Positions 51,536-64,000 of a stretch of 64,000 nt of DNA are shown here, piece after piece (the first letter of the stretch is position 1; each line of letters opens with the position of its first letter). Source of the stretch: Glandiceps talaboti. Its lineage: Eukaryota; Hemichordata; Enteropneusta; Spengelidae. The DNA is taken from assembly GCF_964340395.1 (NCBI RefSeq), contig NC_135557.1, positions 17,369,867 to 17,433,866 of the forward strand, written 5' to 3'. Position numbers and translations under genes: made by a program. The notes under the pieces are model-generated. The model searched no databases, was not told where the DNA came from, and saw nothing but the letters and a program-made list of their open reading frames with translations.

Positions 51536-52139
51536 GTGTGGGTGATGGTTGCAAGTGAGTCAGTGCGTGCGTGCGTGCGTGCGTGAGTGATTGAGCGAGT
51601 AGGTATTAAGTGAGTCAATGTGTGTGCCTGCGCGCACGTGGCTGCGTGCGTGTGCGCGCGAGTGTGGGTGAGTGAGAAGATAGTGCAAAATGAATGACTT
51701 AAATTCCCTTGCTAATCCTATGTACACACTACAATGTTTTTTTGATATGATGAAATGATAAGTAATGGCGTCCGAAATTAGTAGTTCGATTTTGATTCAA
51801 CAAACAGGAATTCCATATACCATGATTATTTTTTTATAAACGCAGTTTATGATTTGTGTCGTGTACAACTTGACCTATTCTATAGGGTGATGCAGTAGTA
51901 ATTCAAGTTGATTTCCCTAGTGCAATATAAAACAGGGCTTCGATCATTTCGAAGACGCCATCTTTATCTACATGTAATATATATTTGTACATAAAACAGT
52001 CCAATTGAATTTAAAATGACCCTATAACATGCATTCAAGTTGTATTTCATAATGTATCTTATTATGTTCTCTACACACCTGATATTATTAATAATTTATG
52101 GATGCATTCTAATATTTTGATATTATTCTCAATAGTTTT

Positions 52140-52265
52140 CTTAGTACAGTCAAGGAAAATGCGAGAGCTTTGTGACTACGAGTCGATAGACGACTACTGG
52201 CAATCCTTTAGGTCACGAGTATTTTCCAGTTGAATGAAGAAAAATATTGGGGAATAATATAATTA
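52140..52265 (-). mobile_element. Foldback element family E, copy 3
   Basis: TGTGACTACGAGTCGATAGA, TTTAGGTCACGAGTATTTTC and GAAGAAAAATATTGGGGAAT correspond, inverted, to 15017-15185. Confidence 0.7.
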
Positions 52266-52925
52266 TACCTCCTCAAGATGGAAAATAGGGAAAGGTAATG
52301 GCATTTTGGAACGTTTTGACTCATGTTTCGAGCACTGTAAAACCAATGACCTAGACACGGGTTGTTGTGAGGAAAAACGACCAGGGTATACCGTATTTTC
52401 TGTTCAAAGACAATATCTTGGTTTGTGTACCACATAATATGTTATCCTTTGCCTCTTTCATCCAGACGAGATGCTGGTGGAGTGGGGGTGGGGGTGGGGG
52501 TGGTTGTGAGGGGTCCGCACAAAACGGGGACACTCTTAATGTGTGCCAACACTCTTCATAATATGGTGACCCCATTTTCTGTCCAATTATCTCTCGTATG
52601 TTGTGCATGCAATATGGTGAAACTACACACAGATAAAAGATAAGGGTAGATTTTGTAGTGTTGGACTAGATCGCTGTCGACATAGTACAGTATTGCCATG
52701 CAATTCACTACTCCACGCTGACTCCATTTCGGGATGTTCTAAAAAGCCACGTTTGTCTGCTTTTGTGAAAAACTGAAGAACCATTCAGTTTGGAATCATC
52801 AGTACTAATATGGTCTGATATGTGCAACAGAAGTTTTAGTTTTAGATTGTTCTGCATAACGAATGGCGTCACGGTTGCGTATTGGACTGTGCCGTAATAG
52901 AGCTCGAGGTTGTGTTTACGACGAT

Positions 52926-53403
52926 GCCATCCATCCATCCATCCATCCATCCATTATCCATCCATCCATTAATCCATTCATCCATCCATCCATCCATCCA
53001 TCCATCCATCCATTATCCATCCATCCGTCCATCTATCCATCCACCCATCAATCCATGCATGCATGCATCCATCCAACCATCCATCCATCCCTCCCTCCAT
53101 CCATCCCTCCCTAGTCCTCCCTCCCTCCAATCCATCCATCCATCCATTTTCCATCCATCCGTCCATCTATCCATCCATCCATCCATCCATCCATCCATCC
53201 ATCCATCAATCCATGCATGCATGCATCCATCCAACCATCCATCCATCCCTCCCTCCATCCATCCATCCCTCCCTCCCTAGTCCTCCCTCCCTCCAATCCA
53301 TCCATCCATCCATCCATCCATCCATCCATCCATCCCTCCATCCATCCATCCCTCCCTCCGGATCCATCCATCCATCCACCCACCCACCCACCCACTCACC
53401 CAC
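52926..53403. repeat. (ATCC)n array with higher-order duplication
   Basis: ATCC/CTCC units. A block containing CATCAATCCATGCATGCATG, CCAACCATCC and CCTAGTCCTCCCTCC occurs twice (about 53045-53130 and 53200-53297), so a segment of some 160 bp was duplicated within the array. Confidence 0.95.
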
Positions 53404-53639
53404 CCACCACATGTTTGCCTAGCTAACTATATATAAATACGCACCATGATATAAAATAAGGTCTAGAAGTGTAAAAGTAACAAATAATATCCAGTCCTTA
53501 TCAATCAATATAATCCTTAATAAATAAAATGATATAAATATGAAATAAAAGCCTTATTATATCTAGTAGCGGATTGAAATCATAACTATGCTTTAAAAAA
53601 AACCTACAATAATACACAATACTGGCTAAACGCTCCAGT

Positions 53640-53930
53640 CGAGTCACGGCACATTGAAGTCTCGCGAGAAATAGTGGAGGCAGAAACTGATATCAACTTA
53701 AAAAGACAGATTATAAAACTGTTTTTCCAATCTGTAATGGCTGTACATCTGATAGGAAGAAATAAACAACACAGAGACCATATGGAAAACAAAAGAAAAC
53801 ATAACTACCTGAGCTACTCAATCACACGTGAAAAAAGAATCGAAAAAAATCAAATTAAAAATCTACCTACCCTACCTATTCTAAAAATCAGCGTTTTCGG
53901 AACCACATATATATTTAGGTTTTTGATATT
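53640..53930 (+). mobile_element. Dispersed repeat family D, copy in the gene-poor region
   Basis: Carries GAAACTGATATCAACTTAAA, AATCTGTAATGGCTGTACAT and CATAACTACCTGAGCTA, and ends GGAACCACATATATATTTAG, as in the copies at 23485 and 24140. Confidence 0.8.
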
Positions 53931-54799
53931 ATGAATACAAACTTAGTAAAATACAATTTTTTTTTCAAATTAGTTTTTGACACAGTGTTCCGTGCATTGC
54001 TACAGATGAGTTTGTGTAGTTCATGGCGTTGATACGGTGGTGGCGTGGCAAGCAGACGTTTTAACAACTCATGCAATTTGTAATTATAAACTCTTCCAAC
54101 AACTCGCCGTACTCCCAGTCAGGCGCCGAGGCACGCGTACGAATTGATGTCACCTGATCGTAGTATTTATGCCCAATCAGACCAAGAGAAATAACACGGT
54201 GGGCGTGGTCACATCTCGCAGCCTAGCAGCGCGGTGTATGTTGATTGTTTATTTGCATACAGCTGTCACTCTTATTTACTGAACCCTGATTATTTAGTAG
54301 TCTGACGTCACACGTATACTATTAATAGTCATGCTGTAACAACATACCAAAGTCTGGCCATGGCGTGGATGCATGGACGTCGAACCGGCGTAACAACAAC
54401 AGAAATTTGAAAGAAAAAGCGATGCAAATCAGCTGAAATTGCCTAAATAAATCACATGCTAAAATTCGCATTTTCCTATTGTTTGAACCGAATGAAGTGT
54501 GTATTCGTGATGATTGTTCTGGTAGTGAAGGAAGGCTAACTGCGTAGTAAAATAGCGCACATTCGGCCTAAGCAACAAGGGTATATTTAGATCGACGTCA
54601 AAACGCGACTGTGTATTGGCTGCATACATAATTATGTTTGTTCCTATCGAGTCTGTGACGTGTTGGATCCTGCCGCGCCGGTGAGAAAAATGATCCATCA
54701 CTCGCTTAAAATGCATGCAGTTTGGATGCTCAGGTACTGATTTATACCCTAGCAGCAGATCTAAAGACTGCACCAGCTAAAACCTTTCCACGGAATTTC

Positions 54800-55991
54800 T
54801 GGAGCATAATAGCGGATGTATCATCTCGGCAAAGCCTGGAATGAGGGGCGTGTCCTTAAAAAACTGAATAAACACTCCACGTGATCACATCAGGAAATGT
54901 TGAACCAATTAAACAAGAGAATCAATATGAGGTTGATCACATGGGTGGTAACTGACGAATCAGATCTTTCGTTTTACAAGGGCATCCGCTCATTCACCTT
55001 TTTTAGTGTCCATTGCATCTCGAGCGAAAAACACCGACTTTGTCCCATTCTGCCGATATTTGTCGAAAATTAAGTGAAATTTGAACGTTTTGAATAGGCA
55101 ACCTGATGCATCTGGATGGTCTGTGGTCCGTCAGCAGATACTGAGGTAAAATATCTAGGCATCGCGAAAGTTTTGAGTGTATGTGTCGATTCACGGTGCT
55201 TTTGTGTATTTGTGTGTCGATGGATTTTTGCCCGCATTGTATGTACGATCTAGATGACGAAACGAGATCGTTCACCGTCAGCAGTTTCTTTTGTTATTTC
55301 CTTCCTAGTTGTGGCGCCATGCTATCCAAAATTGGCCAAATTTATGCTCGAGACATACCAAAACATAGAGTTCGTCAGATATGCGTTGATGTTACGATTA
55401 GGGGATGCATTTGATTGAGCTTGTTGGCAACGATGATTTAATTTATTTTTCTCAGGCCATTTTCGGGATTACGGCTTGCCCTTATGTCAGTATGGCCTTG
55501 TTACTCCGTCTCGAAATCATGCAAATTAAACCCTAAACACTCGTGACCTTTGGTTTCCTCCGAGTGTTCAGACAGTTTCCTACGATTTCCTGTGTTTTTA
55601 CAAAAAATGACCCAGTGGAAAAGCGAATTTTCTACCATTTTTCCGATAACGTATGAGCTGTTTTGTTACTTGCATATCCAATTGAATAATTTGCTGTCAG
55701 ACAACACCCCTTCTTGCTACATACGTGTGCGTGGTGCCAGTAATCCGCTGTGTATAGTATAAATTTTCAGTACCAGATATGCATCGAAATTAGCATTTTA
55801 GTATTCTATGCAGTTACTGAAGACCGCTAGTAAAAAGGAATATTTTTTATCCTGCGAGAAAAGTATTCGGGTAGTCGCACTATGCTATGTCGCGAGGAGA
55901 ATTTCATTCATTGTGTCGCGGGCAGTGACACCAAATACATAGTACGCATGCAAGGTGTCTCATACTTGTGTGGAAAATTTATATTTTGTAG
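54800..55991 (+). promoter_or_regulatory. Presumed promoter and 5' noncoding region of CIC
   Basis: It precedes the splice acceptor TTTTGTAG at 55991, so at least one noncoding or short 5' exon must lie upstream. A possible donor is ACTGAG|GTAAAA at about 55146. CpGs are commoner here than in the rest of the window. The transcription start cannot be placed from sequence alone. Confidence 0.4.
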
Positions 55992-56005
55992 GACAAAGGA
56001 AAAAC

Positions 56006-57461
56006 ATGAATCGCAAGGTAGAGAAGTCGCGACGGAATAAAAAATCGCCGCCATACGGAGCCAAAGACGACTCCCCAGCTCCGAGTGGTGCCAACAAATA
56101 CAAGTTGAAACGTAAAGGAACCGATCACAGTGAAGATGAGAGCGACGCAGAGGAGCCACATTTTGCAAACAGGAAGGGAAGGGCGTCACAAAAAATGTCG
56201 CCAAAGCACACGAGCGTCATAGAACGGCCTGTAAGTTCACCAGGACAGAGTCGAAAAACACCGAAGCTTAAACCAATTACAAGAAAAAAGAAACTTAACC
56301 CTGAAGATACTGAATCTGACGAGGAAAGCCACACTTTGCAGAACAGCAACAGTAATAGTAGTAGCACTGTGAGTGTTGGTACAGAGGGGGGATTCGACAG
56401 AACTCCTCTAATACCGGGAAATGTGAAAATGCAGACACGGAGAAATTCTTTTGATGAAAGCGGGTTTCCTCATGTTAAAAAACTAGATGTCGATTTTAAG
56501 ACTTACAAAGGTCACAAAGTGTTGGCCAAACGTGAAGGGTCTTTTCAACCAGGGATTATAAAACAACATAAGAAAAATAAAGATTTGGGTATACTTTTTA
56601 ATGGTGACAGAAACTTAACATATTTCAGTGATGTGATGATGAGCCGTAGTATTGATATCATCAGTGATACCATCCCTTCACCTGGTAGTGTTGCCGTGGG
56701 AACTAGAGTTTGTGCTAAGATCAGCCAGGATGAGAGCATGTTTTGTGAGGGTATAGTTACAGATGTGAGCTCCAGGCCATTGTCATACCACGTTGCCCTG
56801 GACAATGACAAAAACGAGGTTGGCTCAGGGGAGGAAGGGGAATCTGTATGGGTTCCGCGACAAAATTTACGCTTGCTTAGAGCACCTTGGGAAGCGGAGA
56901 ACGCACCACAAACTCAACCCGTACGGCAGTTGAAGTATGAATTTGAAAAGAAAGAGGAAATGCTGATAGATAGTGATGAATCGGGCAATGAACTGATGAA
57001 GAAAGAGTATATAAGTTTTGAATCAGGTGGAAGTACAGCGACCTCACCACATCCCATGTCTGGCTCCTCCGTAAAACGAGGTCGCAGCAAAGAGAGGAAG
57101 CCGCCAACTAAGAGGCGTGAAACCAACAGTCGTAGCAGCACAGTGTCATCAGAAAGAAGCAGTAGTACAGTTTCCCCGGCAACAACACCACAGCCAAAAT
57201 ACAAGAAAGGTGATGTGGTATGTGCACCGAATGGAATCAGAAAGAAATTTAACGGGAAACAGTGGCGTCGACTCTGCTCTAAAGATGGCTGTGCCAAAGA
57301 ATCCCAACGCCGGGGCTACTGCTCACGTCACCTCTCCCTCCAAGGCAAGCGACTCCAAGATCCAGGGGGAATCCCAGGCAGACGAAAGGGACTGATGAAA
57401 GACCAGGAACTGGAATGGGAAGATACTGGAACATCTCAGAGTGATTCCAGTATAAGAACAG
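56006..57461 (+). CDS. CIC: Capicua transcriptional repressor, long-form first coding exon (partial)
   Basis: HMG-box repressor of receptor-tyrosine-kinase target genes, nuclear. The exon follows the acceptor at 55990-55991. The first ATG (56006, [14 protein letters not shown]) opens 485 codons to the donor ACAG|GTTGGT (phase 1). Residues 1-160 are basic and Ser/acidic-rich, presumably disordered. About 165-300 hold the conserved CIC-L N-terminal module ([46 protein letters not shown]), probably the Pfam DUF4819 region with Tudor-like character. Residues 400-447 hold the signature [20 protein letters not shown], then [13 protein letters not shown], nearly identical to human CIC. The HMG box and C-terminal C1 motif are outside the window. 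Confidence 0.93.
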
Positions 57462-57649
57462 GTTGGTCTTCACTTTATTTGATATCAATCTTGACTTTTT
57501 TATTTTTTATTTTTTTTATTTATTTCCATTTAACAGTAACAGTTCCTCATTGTTAGTGATACTTCAGTAATGGTTTCTGAAGTGTCTAGCTCAGCTGCAT
57601 ATCTTAGATTTGTGCAGATCAGTCATATTCCCATCAGGTGTATGCCTGT

Positions 57650-58290
57650 ACATGAACATACACATGTGTATGCACACTTAATGCGCATACTCTTTGGCAC
57701 ATGCAAATGTCACAAAGTATATGCATATATGTTTACATTATCTATCTATCTATGCACACTTAGATGCACATACCCTTGGGACATGCAAATGTCGCCAAGT
57801 ACACACACCTATGTGCACACAGATGCACATACTCTTTGGGACATGCAACTGTCACAGAGTACATGCATATTACATGGTATACCTATGCATGCATAGATGC
57901 ACATACTCATGGGACATGAACATGTCACTAGGTATATTCATGTGTACATTGTATACCTATGCAAACATAGGTACACTAGGTGCATCTATGTGTACATTGT
58001 ATACATGTACCTATGCAAACATAGGCGCACATACTCTGAACATAGGTGCACATGCTCTGAAGATGTGATGGGGAACATGTATATGTACATTGTATACTTG
58101 TGCACATGGGCAGTCTCAGGCAATACATGTACTGTATGTACATGGTGTGTACATTGTGTTGTACTTGTATACCCATGTACATATGCAGTGCTTAGGACAT
58201 GAAAATGTCACATTGTGTTATATACCTATGTACACATGCTCTGAACTGTCACCAGGTACATCTACATGTATGTGTACATTGTAAATATTA
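57650..58290. repeat. Degenerate minisatellite, ~85-bp period
   Basis: Repeated ATGCACATACTCTTTGGGAC, ATGCAAATGTCAC and TATACCTATGCA motifs; units become more divergent toward the right. The ATGCAAAT octamer motif recurs in the first two units. Confidence 0.85.
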
Positions 58291-60754
58291 ATTGCAAGAA
58301 GGGAAAATCTGTATTTGTTGCATTGCATGAAATGTTTCACAATCAATACCTGTACATGTATGTATGATGTCAATGCATGTATATCACATGTTCCAATGGA
58401 AGGTATATCTGCTGTACAAACTAAATGACATCCTATTCTGACTATTGGTAGTAAGTAATATTACTGTTGTATAATGTTGTGGCATCTCTGAAGTTTGTGC
58501 AAAATTGCGCCCTTCTTCCAGTTTCCACCATGTTTACCAAATTGCAAGAAATTGTACAAATGTTGTATTGCAATAGAAGTAATTTGGCAAGAATATTGTG
58601 CAGAAGAAAAAACGTTCGATTTGATAATTTGAGTATGGTGATTTGTCTTTTTTATTTATTTTTGCGAGAGAACTTTTGAAAATATACAAAGGATGCTTCT
58701 GTGTATGTTATGTATTCTATATAAACAAAACTGACATGTTTCAATCCACACCCAAATACAGTAAGGCTCCATTTTTAGGTCTTATCTAAGTGACATGTCA
58801 TTAATCAATGAGTTGTGCCATACACTTTATTTTCACAATGACAACCAGGTCAGTTGTTGTCTCCCGTGCTTTCAATGGTCACTGTCTTTGGTTTACTATT
58901 GTGGTTTGTTGTGTGGTTCCTTTTGTTCTTCATGTGTGTCTGTTTTCTCGTTTTTCCTCCGAAATGAGATGACGTATTTTCCCTTTCGTAAGAAATGTGT
59001 CATCATTTTTAAGTGCATGGTCATCACACAGCTGAAAGTATTAGTTTTATTTGTGGTGTATTGTAACATTTAGGTGTAGTTTTTAATTCAGGAAGTGAAA
59101 CAGTCCTGATTTTACTAGAAAATCCCCCTTGACCTTGGTGCTGTTTTTGTATGAAATATTTAAAAATAGGTAATGGGTGATTTTGCCATGTAATGAAGCA
59201 GCATAGCTAAATTGGTGATATATTGCGATACGTTGAAATGTCAGTATTTTCAGGATGTAAGATTGGATAGGTCAATGTATGCCGTGTGCATGCTGCATTC
59301 AGTCTCTTTGTTGACATCAGAGTGCTAGCTACTACCATATCAGCTTGCTATCCAGGCCTGGCTTACATACTGTGTCATGATGTATGCAGAACAGCAGGCT
59401 CATTGTAATATTTAATTAGGTTGGGGTCATTTGCATAATGAGGTATTCAATATCCCCTGTATGTAATCAGATCACAACCCCTGATTCTTCAGTCAAGATT
59501 AACATTTTCTCTCATTTCATTATTCAGAAAGGGGTGGGAAGCATCCATTTGAGGGGTCAATAATCTATTTACTAGTTTTCCTTGCATTATTATGAAGGGG
59601 TGGGAAGGATTAATTAGAGGGGTGAATGACACAAATCTGTTCATAGTTGGTTTGATTACTATTTTCCACTTTCATTATATAAAGGGGTACGAAGCATCTG
59701 TTGGAGGGGCATCTGCTACAGTAAATCTATATTATTCAATCAGTGTGTACATATGTGTGTTGGGGAGAAGGGGGGGGGGGTGTTAAGTATATTTGGAAAA
59801 AGAACATCTGCAATAAATGTGTTCATCGTTTATGTCATTCATTAATGAAAACAGCCAATATCTTGAACAGATGATACAAAAATTATAATGTGTGAAAATG
59901 GCCTTTCAAATCAACATTCATTGTACAGACAGTGGGAGGTGTTAGGTAATAAAATATAATTACTTTATACTCTAATAGTAGTCCCCAGATTATGTGTAAC
60001 ATATTGTATTCATAAATTTTTGGAGAATTTTCATTTGAAGGTTAAAAACGAGATGTATACAAAAAATGTCAGTGTAAATCATGAAATTTCACAAAAGGCT
60101 TATTTTTTGCTAATTTTGCTGGAAAACAAAAATGGAAGAATAAGTAGTGACTAAAATGCCTTCTTGTACATAATGTACTGGTTTTGGGAATTAGTGAAAA
60201 TTAGTCTTTGAAAAGTTGCTGAAGACTGTAAAAATGTCCAGATATCAAAACTGTCTTCAAATGGTAGTTTGAATCATTCTGTGAAAGATGTCTTTGGGCC
60301 ATATGTACATTGTAGTGTTCCTAATATTAACATGTACTTTGTATATTCTCTTGTTCACTTTTAACACAAACATTTATTTAACTTTATGTTGTTGGGTTGT
60401 TTTCCATATTTTTACAAATTCTCCAAAAAATTCACAATCAAGGAAAATTACAGAGACTTGATTCCCATGAGAAAATCGATGGCATTTTGAACCACGTGTG
60501 GCATGGCATGCATTGCTGTGTAAAATTTCCAGGTGAATGCAGGGATGATTTCTATGTCCGGAAAGGAATGAAACAGACTGAAGAATTCTTGATATTACCC
60601 AAATAGGTCATTACTACGCCCTAGGTGTTGGACAACAGGACCCTGGAAAATTGTAGATGAAGAGTTAGACTTAGAGATCAGGGTTTGAGTGTGAAGGGTG
60701 GTAAGAAGTTGAAATCTTCCCCAATTCCCTTGATACTTTACTACACGGTTTCCC

Positions 60755-61440
60755 TCCTAGCCAGTTTACTGCACTGTCAAGATACATCGTTAGCAGGGTG
60801 TTACTTCTAGCCTTCGTATAGCCTGTTTACTGCGCTGTCGAGATACATCATTAGCAGGACGTTACTCCTAGCCCTCCTATAGCCGGTTTACTGCGCTATC
60901 GAGATACATCGTTAGCAGGGCGTTTCTCCTAGCTCTTGTATAGCCTGTTTGCTGCGCTGTCGAGATACATCATTAGCAGGGCATAACTTCTAGCCCTCGT
61001 ATAGCCGGTTTAATGCACTGACGAGATACATCATTAGCAGGGTGTTACTCCTAGCCCTCGTATAGCCAGTTTACTGCGCTGTCGAGATACATCATTAGCA
61101 GGGCGTAACTTCTAGCCTTCGTATAGCCAGTGTACTGCGCTGTGGAGATGCATCGTTAGCAGGGCGTAACTTCTAACCTTCGTATAGCCAGTTTACTGCG
61201 CTGTCGAGATACATCGTTAGTAGGGTGTAACTTCTAGCCTTCGTATAGCCAGTTTACTGTGCTGTTGAGATACATCATTAGCAGGGCGTTACTCCTAGCC
61301 CTCCTATAGCCGGTTTCCTGCGCTGTCGAGATACATCGTTAACAGGGCGTTTCTCCTAGCTCTTGTATAACCTGTTTACTGTGCTGTCGAGATACATCGT
61401 TAGCAGGGCGTTACTCCTGGCTCTCGTATAGGCTGGATAC
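60755..61440. repeat. Minisatellite, ~61-bp unit, 11 copies
   Basis: Units GTTTACTGCGCTGTCGAGAT, ACATCRTTAGCAGGGCGT and ACTCCTAGCCCTCGTATAGC at regular spacing. GC-rich relative to its surroundings and containing several CpGs per unit. In the first CIC intron. Confidence 0.97.
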
Positions 61441-63164
61441 CTATATATACAAATTTGACCAGATATCTTCCTTTATGTCTTTTGGTCCCTACCAAAAGTT
61501 GCAAGTTTTACCAAATTTTCCCCATTTTTACCATGGTTCCCAAATATTTAACAGCAAGAAATACTGAAAATATTGAAAACGTGATAAATTAACAAAGAAA
61601 CTCTCTGTCCTGAATCAGAATTAAAATTTGAACTCCGGTTGATATTTAGATCAGTGAGAGTTTCATATTCTTGACCCAAACCAAATGCCAAGAGTAAACT
61701 GAGTCATACCAGATTATACACATAGTATCCTGTTTTCCCCGACTAAATTAATCTGTTTAATGTCTTTGCCATTTTCCATGATATGGAAAGGTTGAATTTC
61801 AGGCGTGTGTTCCTTCCTCTGAGGGCATAAAGCTATCTTTGATGTGTGCATGGCATTTCGTTAAGAAACAACTTTAACAAGTGAGTGGAAACCACCATAC
61901 TCTATCATTCCAGTACGCCCCCTCTAATCATTAAACCAGTTATACTACTACTAGTATTACAAAATGTTCGTGTTTGAAAATGAGTTCTTTTTTGCTTTTC
62001 CTACATTAGGGGTTGGATGGGGTGGGGGTGGGGAACTAAAGTAATGGTAAAAAAAGCTTGGGGTTGTTAGTGTGATTTGATCATGGGAGGCATTATGACA
62101 CTGACAGGCAAAGAGTAATACCAATCGGATTAAAGTCCAATGTGAGAATACAACTGAATTTGTACATGTATTTTCATCATATATTGTAGTTTGTCTGATT
62201 TAGTTCTGTGAATGAGCACACACTTTTCGCCATGGAAAAACCCTCACTCCAGAACAAAAAAATTAACAGCAGTTATTCCCACATCAGGTTTTAATCAGAT
62301 TGTAATAACACAAACTGTAAATGTCACAAGTCTTTTTTATTGTGAAATGAAGAAAACTAGCATATCCCCTGAGACTGAATATTCATTGACTTTGGTTCAA
62401 TTGTTACAAATGAAAATTGTTACTGACAGTAAAACAAGTTTTGGGAATCGAATCCCAAATATCTGCTGATGTCTCATCACTGATAGTGTTGAACTACATG
62501 AAAGCTTATCCTTTGCAATCTACGATTGACATATTTAGTTTTATTACCGGTGTGTACGAGTAAGTTTAAAACTACGGCGTGGAATACGTTGAGATATATG
62601 TCAGGTTTTAAAATGGCAAAAATAAATCTACTGTTTTTAGTGCGACAGTAAAATGTACATATGGAGTGATTTTATTGTTAAAATTCTACTTCAGTGAGTT
62701 TTACTTAGTCATGAGAGGAACAAGTACATAGCTTGATATACACGTTAATCTAAATTAATGTATCACCATTTTTTATCTCTTATGTTAATTTATGCAAATT
62801 CTTATGCAAATGATCATGTTTTCCATCAAACCAGGGAGAACACTATAAAATTGGCAATGTTTCAATTTGGCTGAGTATGTGCTTAAGGTTTTTCTGCGAA
62901 TATAAGTCGCTAAGAAACGTGTACATTTATATGTACTTTATGAGTTCCCACATTGTTATTGTTTTGCAAATCATATGAATAAATTATGCAAATGAGCCAC
63001 CCTGCTATCAGAGTAATCCATGGAGAATACTGATGTATGTATTTTATATGAGCTGTCATATTTCTATATTGAAACGTATCAAGAACAGTTGCACTGAATA
63101 TGGCTGGCCAACCAGATGAATTATTTACAATTACTGTCTAATTTCCCCTTGCACTGTCTGCCAA

Positions 63165-63675
63165 ACAGTTGCCCTTAAATGATAGCCAAATTTTGTTGCT
63201 GTGAGTCAAAATGAGGAAAACTGAGATTTCTTGTGAGTCATCACATAGTAAGAGATCGGAGAAAACCAAATTTTGGTGCATCAGTTGTGTGCGTCAGTGT
63301 TGCGTCAAATTGGCTTACGTTAGTAGAGGGCACACTACTGCCAAATTAGAATGAAACTGTCACGTCTTAGAGAACCATTTTGAGAAATTTTTATGTCCCA
63401 AAATAAATATGACTACAGCAATAGGCAAGTTATAATGTTTCTTGATACAAAAGCAAGTTGCTTTTTTCATATCTACATTTTTTTCCAACCTGTTTACCAG
63501 TGTGTCTTTTAAGCCTGCCAGTTTGACATGCCACTGACACGCAAAATTTCTAGTGATGCACCAAAATTTGGTGTTCCCTTATTTCTTACTATGTGGGTGA
63601 CTCACAAGAAATGCCAGTTTTTATCATTTTGACTCCTAACAACAAAATTTGGCTATCATAAGAGGGCACACTGCT
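63165..63675. mobile_element. Two inverted copies of MITE-like family G
   Basis: The left copy (63165-63350) and right copy (63500-63675) are in opposite orientation about 150 bp apart. Each carries the CACCAAAATTTGGTG palindrome core or its complement, GTGAGTCATC / GGTGACTCAC, and the AGAGGGCACACT end. The first copy of the family is at 38030-38210. Confidence 0.8.
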
Positions 63676-64000
63676 GCTTACTGGGATATTAGTAATTCTT
63701 CCCATGCAACAAAAATAATAATTGAATCTCAGAAAAAAATGTTCAGTCGTGTGCTCCTTGTTACAGATTTGATCAAATTTTCCCAACAGATGCTTACAGG
63801 GCAGATGTCACATCGCTCTTGTTATCATCATGCAAAATTTACAGTACACCAAAGAGAAGTGTACATGTACATGTGCTGAAAATTTGATGAGCAAGATTAT
63901 GTCGAATTTTTGACCTCCAATATCATTTTACCAAGGAGTGACATTCTAGTCAAATAACAATGCCAATCTGTTTAAAATGTGATTCAAAATACTCACATTC

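Larger units (their letters stand above)
48013..55991. other. Gene-poor, repeat-rich region between CFAP68 and CIC
   Basis: Nearly 8 kb. The first ~200 bp is the CFAP68 promoter. From 50.5 to 53.4 kb there are degenerate GTCC repeats and GACA, GTGA and ATCC arrays. 53640-53930 is a repeat family D copy. From about 54.0 kb CpG dinucleotides become more frequent toward the CIC promoter. I find no convincing exon; open frames at minus 48040-48438, plus 49777-50151 and minus 54459-54773 have no recognisable domain. Confidence 0.6.
57462..64000 (+). other. Large first intron of CIC (to window end)
   Basis: No further capicua exon (next expected: acidic linker and HMG box, RRPMNAFMIFSKRHR) was found. 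The intron contains a degenerate minisatellite (57650-58290), the ~61-bp minisatellite (60755-61440) and two copies of MITE-like family G (63165-63675). The rest is AT-rich and shows nothing recognisable. Short frames at 60397-60606 and 62212-62469 are considered chance. Confidence 0.7.

Noticed and set aside
60397-60606. Plus-strand frame in the CIC intron
   Set aside because: No similarity to the capicua HMG box or linker, and no known domain. Taken as chance.
60755-61440. CRISPR-like regularly spaced repeats
   Set aside because: Whole units repeat, with no unique spacers and no cas genes, in an animal intron. The same holds for 11680-12497 and 25040-25305.

Overview
The window is nuclear DNA of an animal. 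It is AT-rich, its genes are split by GT-AG introns, and it is full of microsatellites, minisatellites and small non-autonomous transposons. The gene set (acid-sensing-type DEG/ENaC channel, RSPH1, TMEM145, CFAP68, capicua) and the compact introns suggest an invertebrate, probably marine, with a deuterostome such as a hemichordate or a cephalochordate the first guess. The sequence alone does not settle the phylum. There is nothing bacterial, viral or organellar.

Layout. (1) About 339-8191, plus strand: 3' part of a DEG/ENaC (ASIC-like) sodium channel; TM1 and the N-terminus lie before the window. It carries a very large insertion in the extracellular knuckle region and a cysteine at the 'degenerin' gating position. 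(2) 9759-20160, minus: RSPH1, a radial-spoke-head MORN-repeat protein, 7 exons, complete. (3) 21167-31840, plus: a TMEM145-like seven-transmembrane protein (GOLD/GOST-type ectodomain), 13 exons, complete. (4) 34046-40799, minus: a second TMEM145 paralogue with the same intron positions and phases, tail to tail with the first; its last short exon is not resolved. (5) 43628-48012, minus: CFAP68 (C11orf1 homologue), an axonemal microtubule inner protein, 3 exons, complete. (6) About 48.0-56.0 kb: gene-free, repeat-rich, then the promoter/5' region of (7) capicua (CIC long form), plus, first coding exon 56006-57461. The rest of that gene, including the HMG box, lies beyond the window, so 57462-64000 is read as its first large intron.

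How the genes relate. RSPH1 and CFAP68 are motile-cilium genes. A perfect palindromic RFX 'X-box' stands about 150 bp upstream of the CFAP68 start codon, and a near-consensus X-box stands about 130 bp upstream of the second TMEM145 paralogue. RSPH1 and the first TMEM145 copy are head to head with about 1 kb between start codons. This suggests, by inference, that TMEM145 genes are co-expressed with ciliary genes here.

Repeats. I see a tRNA-derived SINE (two copies), at least six families of short foldback/MITE-like elements, a perfect 24-bp-arm hairpin, several minisatellites (periods near 61, 75, 75, 60-70 and 89 bp) and many long GA, GACA, TGTA, GTGA and ATCC arrays. These arrays generate most of the spurious open reading frames.
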